Shown: positions 21,426 to 32,094 of the stretch, piece by piece
Layout: each line of letters opens with the position of its first letter
How positions within the stretch are numbered: position 1 is the stretch's first letter
NCBI GenBank assembly: GCA_018105865.1
Contig: CM030847.1
Location: 12,404,589 to 12,468,588 of the forward strand
Length of the DNA stretch: 64,000 nucleotides
Direction: 5' to 3'
Source of the DNA: Metaphire vulgaris
Lineage: Eukaryota; Annelida; Clitellata; Crassiclitellata; Megascolecidae
Notes under the pieces: generated by a model
The model's input: only the letters and a program-made list of their open reading frames with translations
Database searches by the model: none
Told to the model about the DNA's origin: nothing
Position numbers and translations under genes: made by a program

Positions 21426-21940
21426 TATAAGACTTTAAAAGAGTACGCAATGTAGTACATAGTTTAGCAAGTATTTAATCGACACATTAAACTCTTGAAC
21501 AGTCCCTTTAGCCCAGTGGTTCTTAACCTTTTTACGATTACGTACCCCTGAAACAAGTATAAGAAAACGAAGTACCCCCTACCAGTGTACCTTATCCCAG
21601 GACAAAAGTTTGTGTTCTGCAATATATTGAAAATAATTATAAACCACAAAAAACATCTGCCACAGATTGTGCTCATGCCAGAAAGTGGGATTTTTCTTTA
21701 GAATTTCTAATTTAGTACACAAATTTCCACACTACTTGTATAGTATACAGGATAAATCGTAGTAAAAGTCTTTAAACAGACCTTATTTCCGGATTTTTCA
21801 GTACCCCCACAATGTTCTTCAAGTACCCCAAGGGGTACAAGTACCCCCGGTTAAGAAACACTGCTTTAGCCAAACATGTTAAACCGGAAGAAGTCCTTAA
21901 GTAAGTAAGTCAGTAAACACAATATCGTTGTATCCCAACA
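21426..21940 (-). repeat. copia 3' LTR (interrupted)
   Basis: About 157 bp of LTR after subtracting the nested hAT element at 21514-21863 and its extra CTTTAGCC. It shares with the other LTR the phrases AAAGAGTACGCAATGTAGTA and GTAAGTAAGTCAGTAAACAC. Confidence 0.9.
21514..21863. mobile_element. hAT-type MITE inside the copia LTR
   Basis: The 350-bp element has ends CAGTGGTTCTTAACC and GGTTAAGAAACACTG and a perfect 8-bp duplication CTTTAGCC (21506-21513, 21864-21871). The other LTR has a single uninterrupted CTTTAGCC, an empty site that proves the insertion. Internal GTACCCC motifs near both ends are typical of this hAT family. It has no coding sequence. Confidence 0.95.
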
Positions 21941-21982
21941 TACCCCCTCAACAATATAAAAACCCCTAAGTGTTCAGCAAGT

Positions 21983-22484
21983 TCAATGAATACCAATGTT
22001 CTTAACAAATTTACTAAGTTTAACTGCCTCTAAAGGTTTAGTAAGAGCATCAGCAGTCATTTCCTCACTAGAACAATATTTAACATTAATATCTCCAGAA
22101 TGAAACAGTTCCCTAATAAAATGGTATTTAACATCAATGTGTTTGGATCTTGAACTTAATTTTTCATTTTCCAACCACCTGATACAGTTCAAATTGTCCT
22201 CAAAAATAATTATGGGTTTTGAAACATCCTGATTAACGTCCCGTAGTAGTCTTTTAATCCAGAGTGCTTCTTGAACTGCTTCTGCTATATATTCCATTTA
22301 CTTCCAATTGCTGTCTTTCCTTGAGGTATTTAGATAGAGTCCAAGTCTGATTATTCCGTAGTGACTCCATTTCTTTATCCATTGCTTTAATCCATTCCTC
22401 AGAATTTTCACACGATAATGCTTCTTTAACAGTCTTTGGTTCCACTTGATTAATTATTACCTTATATGCAGTTTCAACTTTCAA
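21983..22484 (-). pseudogene. copia pol 3' remnant: RT start fused to RNase H, RT core deleted
   Basis: The frame at 22484-22254 ends with N-N-Q-T-W-T-L, the usual start of the copia reverse transcriptase. It then runs almost directly into RNase H sequence in another frame (I-A-E-A-V-Q-E-A-L-W-I-K-R-L-L; D-N-L-N-C-I; S-K-H-I-D-V-K-Y-H-F-I-R-E). Hence the whole RT core with its Y-V-D-D motif is missing. This internal deletion makes the element non-autonomous. The C-terminus (A-D-A-L-T-K-P-L) is normal. Confidence 0.85.
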
Positions 22485-22637
22485 TCAATCTTTCTGGAGC
22501 TTTCTCTTTATTGATTCGTTCTGAACGTCTTAATGGAATATGTTCGTGTTGTCTTTCTGGAATAATTCCATCAGATCTTTCTATTTCTGCTGTGTTCTGT
22601 ATTTCCAGTTCAACGCCTGTTGAATAATTATCTTCAT

Positions 22638-23621
22638 TCAATGTCTGAATTTCTTCCTTATAAGATTCTGTGTCTTTTGGTTCTGCAAGGTTTGTGATGT
22701 CAATTTCTTTAATATGTGGATTCCCTTCAATAAAAATAGCATCCTTACTGATGTATATACTCTGTCTGTATTTTTGTCCAATAGACGGTAGCCTTTAGTT
22801 CCTTCAGGATATCTGACAAAAATGAGCTTTCTTGCCTTATCATCTAATTTTTGTCTTCTTTCGGCAGGTATTGCCAATTTGCCATATAAGCTGTACATCC
22901 AAATGGCTTCATATAACCTAAATATGGTTTCTTTCCTGTCCACATTTCATAAGAAGTCTTTGTGTTGTCTTTTGTAGGCAATCGATTCTGCATATGATTT
23001 GCAGTGTTCAATGCTTCTCCCCAATGCTTTTCTGGCATTTCTGTATTTATAAGCATAACTCCTTGTCATTTCTGTTAAGTACCTGCTTTTCCTTTCTGCA
23101 CATCCATTCTGTTCCGGTGTATAAGGATTTGTATATTCTGCTTGAATTCCTTCCTCTTTCAGAAATTTGTGAAGTTCTTTTCCAACGTATTCACCTCCAC
23201 GATCTGACCTGATTTTCTTTGGCGTTTTCTGAAATTTAGTCTGTACATACCTTACATATTCTTAAATTCTGTTAGGCGCTTCTGATTTCTGTTTCAACAA
23301 ATACACTTTGCAGTATTTACTGTAGTCGTCAGTCATCGTCATGAAATACCTTGCACCTCCTGGAGTAGTTGTCTGTATAGGTCCACAGACATCTGTATGT
23401 ATTAGGTCAAGTTTTTCTGTAGTTCTTGATTCTGACTTTCTTGGAAGAGATTTCTTTGTCATCTTTGCCTCGATACAGCTTTCGCATCTTTCGACTACTT
23501 GACAATTTTCTACATGAACATTAACAGCTAGTTCCTCTGTTTCTAGTCGTCTTATGGGATTTTTAGTCTCTATGCCCAAGTCGTCGATGCCACACATGGA
23601 TGCATTCTTTATGTTGATCAT
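22638..23621 (-). pseudogene. copia integrase, frameshifted
   Basis: Minus-strand frames 23621-23262, about 23260-23060, 23056-22844 and 22943-22638 together give an integrase. D-L-I-H-T-D-V-C-G-P and D-D-Y-S-K-Y belong to the catalytic core, followed by S-D-R-G-G-E-Y and P-E-Q-N-G-C-A-E-R-K with the catalytic glutamate. Then come N-R-L-P-T-K and Y-E-M-W-T-G-K-K-P, and the F-V-R-Y-P-E-G-T-K-G-Y-R segment. Several frame changes are needed, so it is inactive. Confidence 0.85.
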
Positions 23622-25966
23622 CTGTAACCCTTAAAGCTTGCTGTATTTCTGTTCTCAAAACATAAAGTCTATTGAGATCGGCTGCAGTTATGACTGTCTT
23701 ACCTCCAAAAGTTATCTTGCATTGTCTGTCTGTAAAATGTACTTCAAAACCTTTCTTTATTAACATTCTTACTGAAATGAGATTTCCCTTTAATTCTGGC
23801 ACGAATAAAACTCCTGAGATTTTTACTTTCTCTGTTGTTCCTTTATCTGTAATGTACTGAATGAAACCTTCACCAATGCCTTTTGTTTCTAATTTTCTCC
23901 CATCTGCAACAACAATATATTTCTTGTAATTTCTATCAATCTTCGTGAAGAAATTTAGTTCACTACACATGTGTGATGTAGCTCCTGAGTCTACATACCA
24001 ATTGTGTTCCACATTGTTGTGAGATGCAATGAGCATTGTAAAAGAAAAAGTTTCTTCTTTATCGTCATGAAAACTGTCTGAAACATCTGCAACTTAGATG
24101 CAATGTGCATTGTAAAAGAAAAAGTTTCTTCTTTATCGTCATGAAAACTGTCTGAAACATCTGCAACTGTTCTTGCTTGATAGTGTCTGTTTGGATTCTT
24201 CTTTTTCCATTCTATGTATTTGTGACACTCCCTTTTCATATGATTTCTTCCTTTACAAAAATAGCAGATAATTTGTGTTTCAGGTCTTTGATTTTGATTC
24301 TCCTTTATGACTTTTAATACCTTCTGTTGATCTGAGGTACTTTTCGTCAAATTCTCTTCCTTTCTTCTCGTAAATTCTTCAAGTAATTTGCTCTTTACTA
24401 GTTCTTTAGTTAGATCAGCCTCAGTTCTGGTTTCTAATGCTGTTATTAACCTTTTAAAGGGGGAATTAAATTTTTAAAGTCATCCCGCGTCGGGGGAATT
24501 AATTTTTGGAAAAGGCGTTCGTATGAAAACGTGAACATATACGTTATAAACTTACTAAATTTCAGGCTATATAGAAGCTAGAAAGATGCGGTTTGCATCG
24601 TTGTTGAGCATTTTTATTGCTCTTTCTATCCATCCGTGCCAAAAGAAAAAAGTTGGGGGTAGGGACCACTCTACACCCCAAAATCGGACCCCTCCCCAAC
24701 ATTTTGTTCAAATTTTGATCAAAGGTCAATAGCAAAACGTCTTCAGCGGTAAACCCCCAAATGTGAGTGATAGAGTTCTAGAGGAGTGTAATTGGAACAG
24801 AATGGTGCAAAAATTTTGAAGATCGGACCATATTTGGGGTAGTTATGGAGTTTCATACCCAAGTACCAATTGCTTGCTGAAATGACAATTACGCGAACGG
24901 ATTTTCAATGTGAAAAACCGAACAACTCGGTATATTTCAGGCTATATAGAAGCTAGAAAGATGCGGTTTGCACCATTGTTGAGCATTTTTATTGGGCTTT
25001 TGAACCATCCGTGCAAAAAAAAATTTGGGGGGTAGGGTCCACTCTACACCCCAAAATCGGACCATCTCCGACAAAAAATTTTCAAAGCTCAATAAAAAAA
25101 ATTTTCAGCGGTGACCCCCCAACTGTGAGCGGGAAAGTTGTTGGGAGGTGTAATTGGAACAGAATAGTGCAAAAAGTTTGAAGATCGGACCATATTCGGC
25201 GTAGTTATGGCCATTCTAGCCTCCGGCTGAAGATTTTTCCTATACATTTTCCAGCCTTGGTCAGTCTACAGTCAATATCCCTTGCATATATAGTCGTATT
25301 ATCGAAAACGGTGCTGCCGCCTATCGAATGGATGTGAGCTAACTCGGTCCCCGCGTTGGATTTTTGAAAATCGTGCAGGTCCACAGTACGCAGTCGCTTA
25401 TATAGCGCGCCGTTTATAGACGGCTAACCCCGTTTGGTCAAAGTTTTCCGCCGCCATCTTAAAACGGCTAACCTGAGGAAAAGGTTAAGGTATTGAAACT
25501 ATCCAGCAAACTGCTTAAGAGAAAAGCAACTGTAAGTGGTTTGGCGATTTCTTCTCCTAGATTAGTTAGTTGATCAATGATATCTTCCATCTCCGTAATG
25601 TGAGTTTCGATATTGCCTTCTTCTGAGAATTTATGTGAACAAAGTTTCTTTAGTAATGATACCTTATTCGACAGTGTTGATTTCTTGTGATACTTCCTGA
25701 TTGCTTGCTACATTCCTTTTGCTGTAGTTTCTTTCTTTATAAGGTGTAGCTGATTATCCTCTAATGAGAGACCGATGGTAGCCCGTGCTTTGTTGTCCTT
25801 ATTTCTCCATTCTTCTGTAATATCTGTTGGCGACTCTTCTTCAACTACTTTCCATAAATCGTCCTTTATTAGCAATAACTCGACTTTAAATTTTCAGAAT
25901 TGATAATTGTTATCGTTAAGTTTCGCTATGAGAATTCGATTGCTCATACTGCATTCCGCCATCTTT
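23563..25966 (-). pseudogene. copia gag and protease, interrupted by a TTAA element
   Basis: The gag start is an ATG near 25966 (M-A-E-C-S-M-S-N-R-I). The UBN2-type gag region follows with at least two in-frame stops, one where L-N-D-N-N-Y-Q-F should be followed by Trp. A TTAA element sits at 24450-25484. After it come the CCHC zinc knuckle C-Y-F-C-K-G-R-N-H-M-K-R-E-C at about 24270, the protease active site W-Y-V-D-S-G-A-T near 24000, and the pre-integrase H-V-W-H-R-R-L-G-H. A 60-70 bp stretch around 24035-24170 (GAAAAAGTTTCTTCTTTATC) is duplicated in tandem. Confidence 0.8.
24450..25484 (-). mobile_element. Non-autonomous piggyBac-like TTAA element 5, inside copia gag
   Basis: The 1,035-bp element is flanked by TTAA (24446-24449, 25485-25488). 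It starts CCTTTTAAAGGGGGAATTAA and ends with CGTTTATAGACGGC, CTTAAAACGGCTAACC and GAAAAGG. It carries two inverted copies of the shared internal repeat. The subterminal block appears as CCGCCTATCGAATGGAT at about 25318. Its left tip supplies the uninterrupted version of the element 3 end. It is younger than the copia copy. Confidence 0.9.
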
Positions 25967-26118
25967 TATTTCTTATTCCGTATGCCTGTATGCCCGTATG
26001 CTTGGCAGAGCAATCCTCGACTGTTCGAAGTGTCTGAATTTTAATCCTTTTTGTGTTGTCCGAATACTTTATTTATCGCAAAAATGTATGTACTTGCCCG
26101 TATTCTGGGCCCGTAACC

Positions 26119-26277
26119 TATAAGACTTTAAAAGAGTACGCAATGTAGTACATAGTTTAGCAATATTTAATCGACACATTAAACTCTTGAACAGTCCCTT
26201 TAGCCGAACATGTTAAACCGGAAGAAGAAGTCCTTAAGTAAGTAAGTCAGTAAACACAATATCATTGTATCCCAACA
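26119..26277 (-). repeat. copia 5' LTR
   Basis: 159 bp, complete, ending TGTATCCCAACA on the + strand before the ATAGG duplication. The primer-binding site abuts its left side at 26105-26118. Confidence 0.9.
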
Positions 26278-26520
26278 ATAGGCCCTATGTAAAATCTGCG
26301 CAGAAGCTAAGTTGAGTGATAAATGGACCATAGGAAAAAAATGTAGCGACTATAAAAACGACTATTTGAAACGGCATTGCACTCATACTGCACACCGTGA
26401 AGCCGTAAGGAAGCTGAAGAACCTTCAGAAAGGTCCACTGCAAAAATGCTAACCGATTCGGAGAAAAAGAACTGAGAAAGGAAATGAAATTGAGGCAAAA
26501 GTCAAGTCCAGAAGCGATAA

Positions 26521-27975
26521 AGGCGTTACTGAAGATTATTGTGTGCGCTGTTAAAACAGTTTAAATGATCCACAAATGCGTTGCAAAAGTAGAGGTATTA
26601 CCAGATGCTTAGTGCAGTAAGAATTATGCCTATGAATTCCTGAAATATATCAGTTCCACCATATATAGCTGGTTTCAATTTGTAGTTGGTGTTATTACCA
26701 TCTTAGTGCATTATTAAATGACTTCTGTGCCATCCAATGACTTTGAACAAATTAGGCTACAATCATTCTAATACTTAATTAGATGATTTGCAGTTTGGAT
26801 GCTAATTTCCATTGCCTCACAATGATTAATAAGGTCATACCGTTTAGAGTCTTATTAAGCACTTGAATATTATTGAAATTTACATTTGTATGATGTTCTG
26901 ATGCTACCTTAAAAATTTCAGACAGTGTCCAGTATTCTGCCACAATCGTTTTTAGTCTCAATAATTGTAATTTCTTGATGTCTTTCTTTCTGTGATTATG
27001 CATGTTGGTGGAAAACAAATTTATTCGTAACACATTATAAATTTATTATGTTTTCAACCTATCAAGTTATCATCTATTAAGTGAATAATGATATCTTGGT
27101 ATTTGGTACTTGTACAGACTGTACAGTTGTAATTTGTCTTTGACATGGTCCAAAATAACCTTGTTCACTGCTCAGTGCTCACAGGGACTGGACCACAAGT
27201 TATTTATGCTCACGAGGGTCTATTTTTGCTCACGCAGGGTCATTCCTTAGGGGGAACATTGCTTATGACTCTGAACAATTTTCCAGGCCTGTTTAATGTT
27301 CTTATATTCCAAGTATCTTCTCTTGTACTCTCTTTCATTTGTTCATTTCCGTGTTTGTAGTTGTGTACAAGGATTTCATTGGTTGATGACTGAGGAAGTC
27401 CTGTTCCATCCCCTGTCAGATGCAACACTCCACGAGTTGATTCAGCGAGTCCAATTTACATGTATCTTGTTGCCATGATGTGTTTGGAATTTACCGGTAA
27501 TTTCGTGATGAGTTTGGAATTTTATTTCATGGAGCTTTCAAGGGAATGTTGCCTTCCTTGACATTTATTTAGAGTTGTCTTTTTCTAGGGTGGTTGCCTT
27601 CCAGGACTCTGCAGGCATGCCCTGCCTGGATTTGAAATCAGAGTTTTCCTTCTCCTAAATCCCATGCAGTTTAACCTAGTTGGGTGGGCACATACTTCCT
27701 AGGTGACACCTCATAAAGGTACTGCTGAGATCTTGTCTGTTGAGAGGCTATGTACTGGCACAAAGGGTTTATGAACTCAGCCTTTGTTTTTGCTCTGTGC
27801 AAGGCTATCCACTGGTCTTATATAAGGCACTAGACACTTCATACATACTTTGTGTCAAGCCACAGCACCACCCTTTGCAATTATATTTCAGTTGTTTGAA
27901 TTGCCATCAATTTGTACCATTAACGTTATTGAATCTTTTTTATACCCAATGGAAAACATTTGGATGTGTTTCTAG
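26521..27975. other. ENTR1 intron, nothing identified
   Basis: A+T-rich sequence without recognisable coding or terminal repeats. A pyrimidine-rich tract precedes the exon at 27976. Open frames at 27145-27480 and 27740 on are intronic; only the part from 27976 is coding. Confidence 0.4.
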
Positions 27976-28087
27976 GGCAAAGCAATTGTTGAAAGATACT
28001 GATAGTGCTCACAAATATGAAATAGATGAAACTGCTGCTTTAGAAAAAATGATTCAGCAAGTTGAGGGAAATCTTCAAGCTACTTTG
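27976..28087 (+). CDS. ENTR1: ENTR1 coding exon B
   Basis: This 112-nt exon has acceptor ATGTGTTTCTAG and donor GTAAAA. Its first G completes the split codon from exon A; it then reads A-K-Q-L-L-K-D and ends M-I-Q-Q-V-E-G-N-L-Q-A-T-L at a codon border (phase 0). The motif hydrophobic-Q-Q-V-E-x-N-L-Q is the hallmark of the ENTR1 coiled coil and aligns without gaps. It continues directly into the exon at 41372. The intron downstream is 13,284 bp. Confidence 0.88.
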
Positions 28088-29458
28088 GTAAAATTTGACA
28101 TTGGTTTCTTTAAGAATGCTTAAAATTATACTTTCACTTTGTATAATTTTTGTAATTCTATTTTTTTAGATTTTGTTTTTAAGTCATTCTCAAGAGCACA
28201 AATTGCATCTTAAGAAGTGTAATTACTGAGATGTTATTGGACAAATTTGCAATGCTTAGAATATTTAATTGTTTATTCTATTTTATTTTATATTTTTTGG
28301 GCCAATAGTTGCTCATTACCACATAATAATCCATTGTTAATTTTTAATCGTTTACTTTGATTAATAATTAGTTCAAATTCCTCATCTCTAATAAATAGTA
28401 ATTTTAATTGACATTTGTGCATGTTAGACATAAGTATAATTTATTGTTGCACCATAACAAGTTTATTTTTGACTATTAATTGATCTAGATATTCTCATAC
28501 AGTGATTGAATGAGTTCTAGTACAGATCTTCTAGAATGTTCTTGAGTATGCTGGGGAATTTCTGTGACCTAGTTTTATGGGTATATAAAGCAAAGAAATC
28601 ACATCAGAAAACAGTTTTGACCAATTCTTGGCACAGCTGCCGTAGTTTTGTGCACATTACCTGCAAGCTATAGGATTTTTTACAAACAAAAGCGCCAGGT
28701 GTGGGCAATACAGAGGTGTGGGCAACCTAGATTAAATTCCACAGAAATTGTGTCATGCCACAGCTCTTTCCACTGCAACTCCTCATACCCTTCCCACCCA
28801 TTTCCTTCCCCAATCCTTCCCCAATTACCTATACTTGTGGTGCTAAACAGGAAAATGAACTACAGAAGGCATTTTTGATTGGCATGGTTGAGTCTCTTTG
28901 GTGGAAGCAAGCCCCAACAAAGGCCCCCCCTGTGAAAAGGCAGGTGGGTTGTGACAGGTGGTCTGTTCGGCTGTCATGAGCAGCTGACTGACTCCAAGCA
29001 GCTGACCAGTCCTGGGCCGCTAACACCTGCATTGTGGTATACAAAGAAAGTACAAGTAAGCTTGCTTTCACCAAAGAGAATCAAACCATATATGATGAAA
29101 TACTCGTAACTGTAGGTTGGTACACCATAGATGACAGTTTAAAGAATATGGCCAGGCATGAGGAGGGAAATTTTTTTAATGTTTTAAATGCAAATGCACC
29201 TTTCTCTTTGACCTTGGGTGTGCCACGGTGCTAGCTACATAAATTATCCAGTATTATAAATGTATTCCACTATTTACCTTGATGTTTAAACATTACTTAC
29301 TTATTTAATTCATTCGTCAACAGAATAGCTAATTTTTGTTCGAGAGAAGGCAGTTTGTGATGTGGTATCCGTTTAAAATGTTGCAAACATGCAAATCAAA
29401 TATAATAAGTTTTTTCACATATATGACTGAATACAGATTATTAATTTAATGTTAAGAC
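28088..29458. other. ENTR1 intron, nothing identified
   Basis: A+T-rich at first, then a more G+C-rich part (28640-29230) with several short frames on both strands that match no family I know. No terminal repeats were seen. Confidence 0.35.
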
Positions 29459-29659
29459 CATGGCTGCATCTGCTTTAAAAAATGCAAATTTGATTCAGAG
29501 TGCCAAATTTTTAATGACAAGAGGACAAACAAATTTTATTTTGTCAACGTGAATATGAAGCCTATGGTAGCCGGACTTTTGGTCATAGGACTTTTGGTCA
29601 AAGCTACTCTCAAACATGCCTGTAAATTTTCTTTGGATAGACTTGATCTCAATTATTGT

Positions 29660-29958
29660 CAGGGACGTCATTTGGGGGGGCAGGGGAGGCATTTCCCCCC
29701 TGATTTTTAGGGAAATTTTTTTTTGCCAATGTTTGTGTTATTTAGGTTTTTACATACCAATTGGCTGGCTAAATAGGTAAAAATACACTGGAAAGCTAAA
29801 AAGGTCAGCAGCCCCTAAAGGAGTGCTTGATGTCGAGTAATCTGAAGTAACTAATCGTAAAAAATGACTGACAAGCGAAAAAAAGGTCAACTTTTTCGCA
29901 AACTTGTCAGGTCGAAAGTGTTTTGCCCCCCCTGAAAAACAGTGAAATGACGTCTCTG
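29660..29958. mobile_element. hAT-type MITE, CAGGGACGTCATTT termini
   Basis: The 299-bp element has ends CAGGGACGTCATTT and AAATGACGTCTCTG and a perfect 8-bp duplication ATTATTGT (29652-29659, 29959-29966). A run of G follows the left tip and a run of C precedes the right tip. The element at 62029-62287 is the same family. Confidence 0.92.
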
Positions 29959-30053
29959 ATTATTGTGTGTAGTATTGTCATTTTTGAAAAGCCTTGCATG
30001 CATAAATAAGTGCTGGCAAAGAGAAATAACATGGGTGCTGCTTGTTTTATTAA

Positions 30054-30936
30054 GGTCGTAGGACTTTTGGTCATAGGACACTTGGTCATAGGACACTTGG
30101 TCATAAGGACTTTTGGCCATACGGACTTTGGGTCATAGGACACTTGATCATAGGACAATTGGTCTAGCCATTTGGTCATACGGACTTTTGGTCTTAGGGA
30201 CTTTTGTTCATAGCCATTTGGTCATACTGTAAGGACTTTTGCTCATACAGACTTTTGGTCATACGTGAGACGCCTAATTGCAGTTCAAACGCTATACTGG
30301 CAAACCGCCAACTCCTATTTTATTGGTCACAATTACCGACTCAGAATTTCAAAATCTAAACAGGCAACCCGCCAACTTGTTAGCCATTGCATTTTTATCT
30401 TTTAATTAGATATGTTTTTCTTTTGATGTTGTTAGTAACTTAGTTACCATAGCATTTTTTTATCACTTACATAATATTATATATAAGACGGCATGCAGTT
30501 AATTTAGCCGTAGCATTTTTATCTTGCATTTAGACTTGTTAGCCAAGACTTGTTAGCCATTGCAATTTTATCTTTTACTTTAACATGTTTTTCGTTTGAT
30601 GTTGTTAGTTGACTTTCGACTCGGTCACACTTTTCGCTTCATGCTTCTACGATTAAAGACTAATGTATCAAAAGTTATATCTTTAATATATTAGGTTTCA
30701 ATAAAAGTTTCTCACGTTTGACCATCTCACGCATGACCAAAAGTCCGTATAAGCAAAAGTCCTTATGATCAAATGGACAATACCAAAAGTCCCTATGACC
30801 AAAAGTCCGTGTGACCAAATGGCTATGACCAACTGTCCTATGAGCAAGTGTCCTATAACCAAAGTCCGTATGACCAAAAGTCCTTATGACCAACTGTCCT
30901 GTGACCAAGTGTCCTATGACCAAAAGTCCGTACACC
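30054..30936. mobile_element. Iteron-array element (a), GGACTTTTGGTCATA type
   Basis: The 883-bp element has a perfect 8-bp duplication TTTATTAA (30046-30053, 30937-30944). The tips are GGTCGTAGGAC and, inverted, GGTGTACGGAC. Each end is a roughly 220-bp arm of about 13 units of 14-16 bp (GGACTTTTGGTCATA, GGACACTTGGTCATA, AGCCATTTGGTCATA). The two arms match unit by unit in the same order and both close with GGTCATRCGTGAGA. The 436-bp interior is A+T-rich and non-coding. A small extra pair of units lies outside at 29573-29605. Confidence 0.85.
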
Positions 30937-31689
30937 TTTATTAATTGGGGAAATGTTTCTTTTGGAAGTTGCTCATAGAAATCTTTAAATATTTAGCAAA
31001 AAAATTAAATTTTCGCGGGCCAACTAAAATCAGCCAGCGGGCCAAGGTTTTGACATCCCTGGTTAAGATTATTTGTGATGAAGAACTTATAATTCTAAAG
31101 CCGAATGTTACTATACCTAGAACATGATCGGCAAACATCAAACTGTTCATCAAATCATGTTCCAATCAAGAACAAGTCATTGGACAAAATGCTAGAACAT
31201 TTCCAACATATTTAATATACTGTATTGGAGAGCATTTGGCTGAATAAAATCAGGTAGGAAAACAGCCAAAATTCCCCTCCCCCATCTTGCTTGGTGGCTA
31301 GTTGAACAGCTAGTTGAACATACTATAGTTGTGAGTGAAAGTCAGATGCACCAGCCATAGTATAGAAGAGGCTACAGACTCATCATAGATCCTCTTGCTG
31401 AAGAGGTGATAGGCTGATCGTAGAGGCCAATAACCTATAAAACTAATTGTTTGCTTGACGGTCCATAAATTTGTACCAAGACACGGCCAATGTCCAGTCT
31501 GACCAAAGGTTCTCGTTAATTTTTGTTAATGAGCAAAAAACGCCTTGTCATATTCCGAGCACTTTGAGCTTAAATAAAACACTACAATAAAAAATAATTA
31601 AATAGTTTTACCGCTTTGACTTTGCAGTATGTCAAATGGATATTTTCCATAGCATTTTGCGGCAATGAAAATTATTTCAGTGTAATATG

Positions 31690-32090
31690 TGTAATTTGTT
31701 AGTCATCATCATCACCATCATAGTTGCTTTCTGCCAGCTCATTAGCCAAAATAGCTAGACATGAAACTTCTCCATTTATATCCTCATTTCATGTCCTTTC
31801 ATAACCTCATATTCTCCATGCACTGGTCAGGACTTCAAGGTATACCGAGGTGGCCGCAACATTCCATTAAATTGGATATCCGCTTTCAGCAGCCTCACCT
31901 GCGCTCGAAGATCTTCTGCTTTGATTCCATCATTGTCTTCTGGTATGGTTGGTCCATATCACCTTATTCCATATTATTCTGTGCAATCCCAGGAGGTTTC
32001 CCTACCCAGGACTTCCCCCGTCCACCACCTGGGGGATGCACCTTTACACCGTTGTACCCCAGCATGGGATTAGTGGATTAGTGATAATTT
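31690..32090 (-). repeat. Possible RTE-like LINE 3' end
   Basis: Inverted, the sequence ends with a GATGGTGATGATGATGA tail near 31710, as RTE LINEs do (compare the tail at 57451-57479). The + frame at 31761-32081 has no recognisable motif. Weak call. Confidence 0.25.
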
Positions 32091-32094
32091 GATA

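Larger units (their letters stand above)
21426..26277 (-). mobile_element. Ty1/copia LTR retrotransposon, RT-deleted, with two nested elements
   Basis: Two LTRs in minus orientation (21426-21940 and 26119-26277) are flanked by a 5-bp duplication ATAGG (21421-21425, 26278-26282). In element orientation each LTR starts TGTTGGGATAC. Next to the 5' LTR is a primer-binding site, CTGGGCCCGTAACC on the + strand at 26105-26118, matching the anticodon-arm primer of initiator-Met tRNA used by copia elements. gag and pol remnants lie between. The left LTR carries a 350-bp hAT element and gag carries a 1,035-bp TTAA element. The LTRs differ at only a few sites by eye once the nested element is removed. 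Confidence 0.92.
19876..26520 (+). pseudogene. hAT-type gene, N-terminal part, broken by a LINE and a copia element
   Basis: Starting at ATG 19876 a + frame gives a basic N-terminus M-S-K-R-K-T-E-D-S. It is cut near 19960 by a LINE; a short stretch follows at about 21335-21420, cut again by the copia element. After the copia duplication ATAGG, 26283-26455 encodes C-K-I-C ... D-Y-L-K-R-H ... H, a BED/TTF-like zinc finger of ZNF862-type hAT proteins, then stops. The order and strand are consistent, so I read it as one gene remnant. The catalytic part was not found. Confidence 0.5.
29459..31071. mobile_element. Possible hAT element, host of two nested elements
   Basis: A clear hAT right end (GCCAAGGTTTTGACATCCCTG) stops at 31071, followed by GTTAAGAT. 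A candidate left end CATGGCTGC at 29459 is preceded by GTTAAGAC, seven of eight bases matching. The left tip is diverged, so the pairing is uncertain. The hAT MITE at 29660 and the iteron element at 30054 would both lie inside. Confidence 0.35.

Noticed and set aside
27740..28123. A 127-residue single-exon protein
   Set aside because: Only 27976-28087 is coding, as an ENTR1 exon; the rest is intron read through.
30054..30936. CRISPR-like array of short spaced repeats
   Set aside because: Repeats are contiguous without unique spacers, mirrored at two ends, in animal DNA with a transposon-type target duplication.
31761..32081. 106-codon frame as a host gene
   Set aside because: Composition is unremarkable, there are no splice signals or motifs, and it overlaps a probable LINE tail in the other strand.
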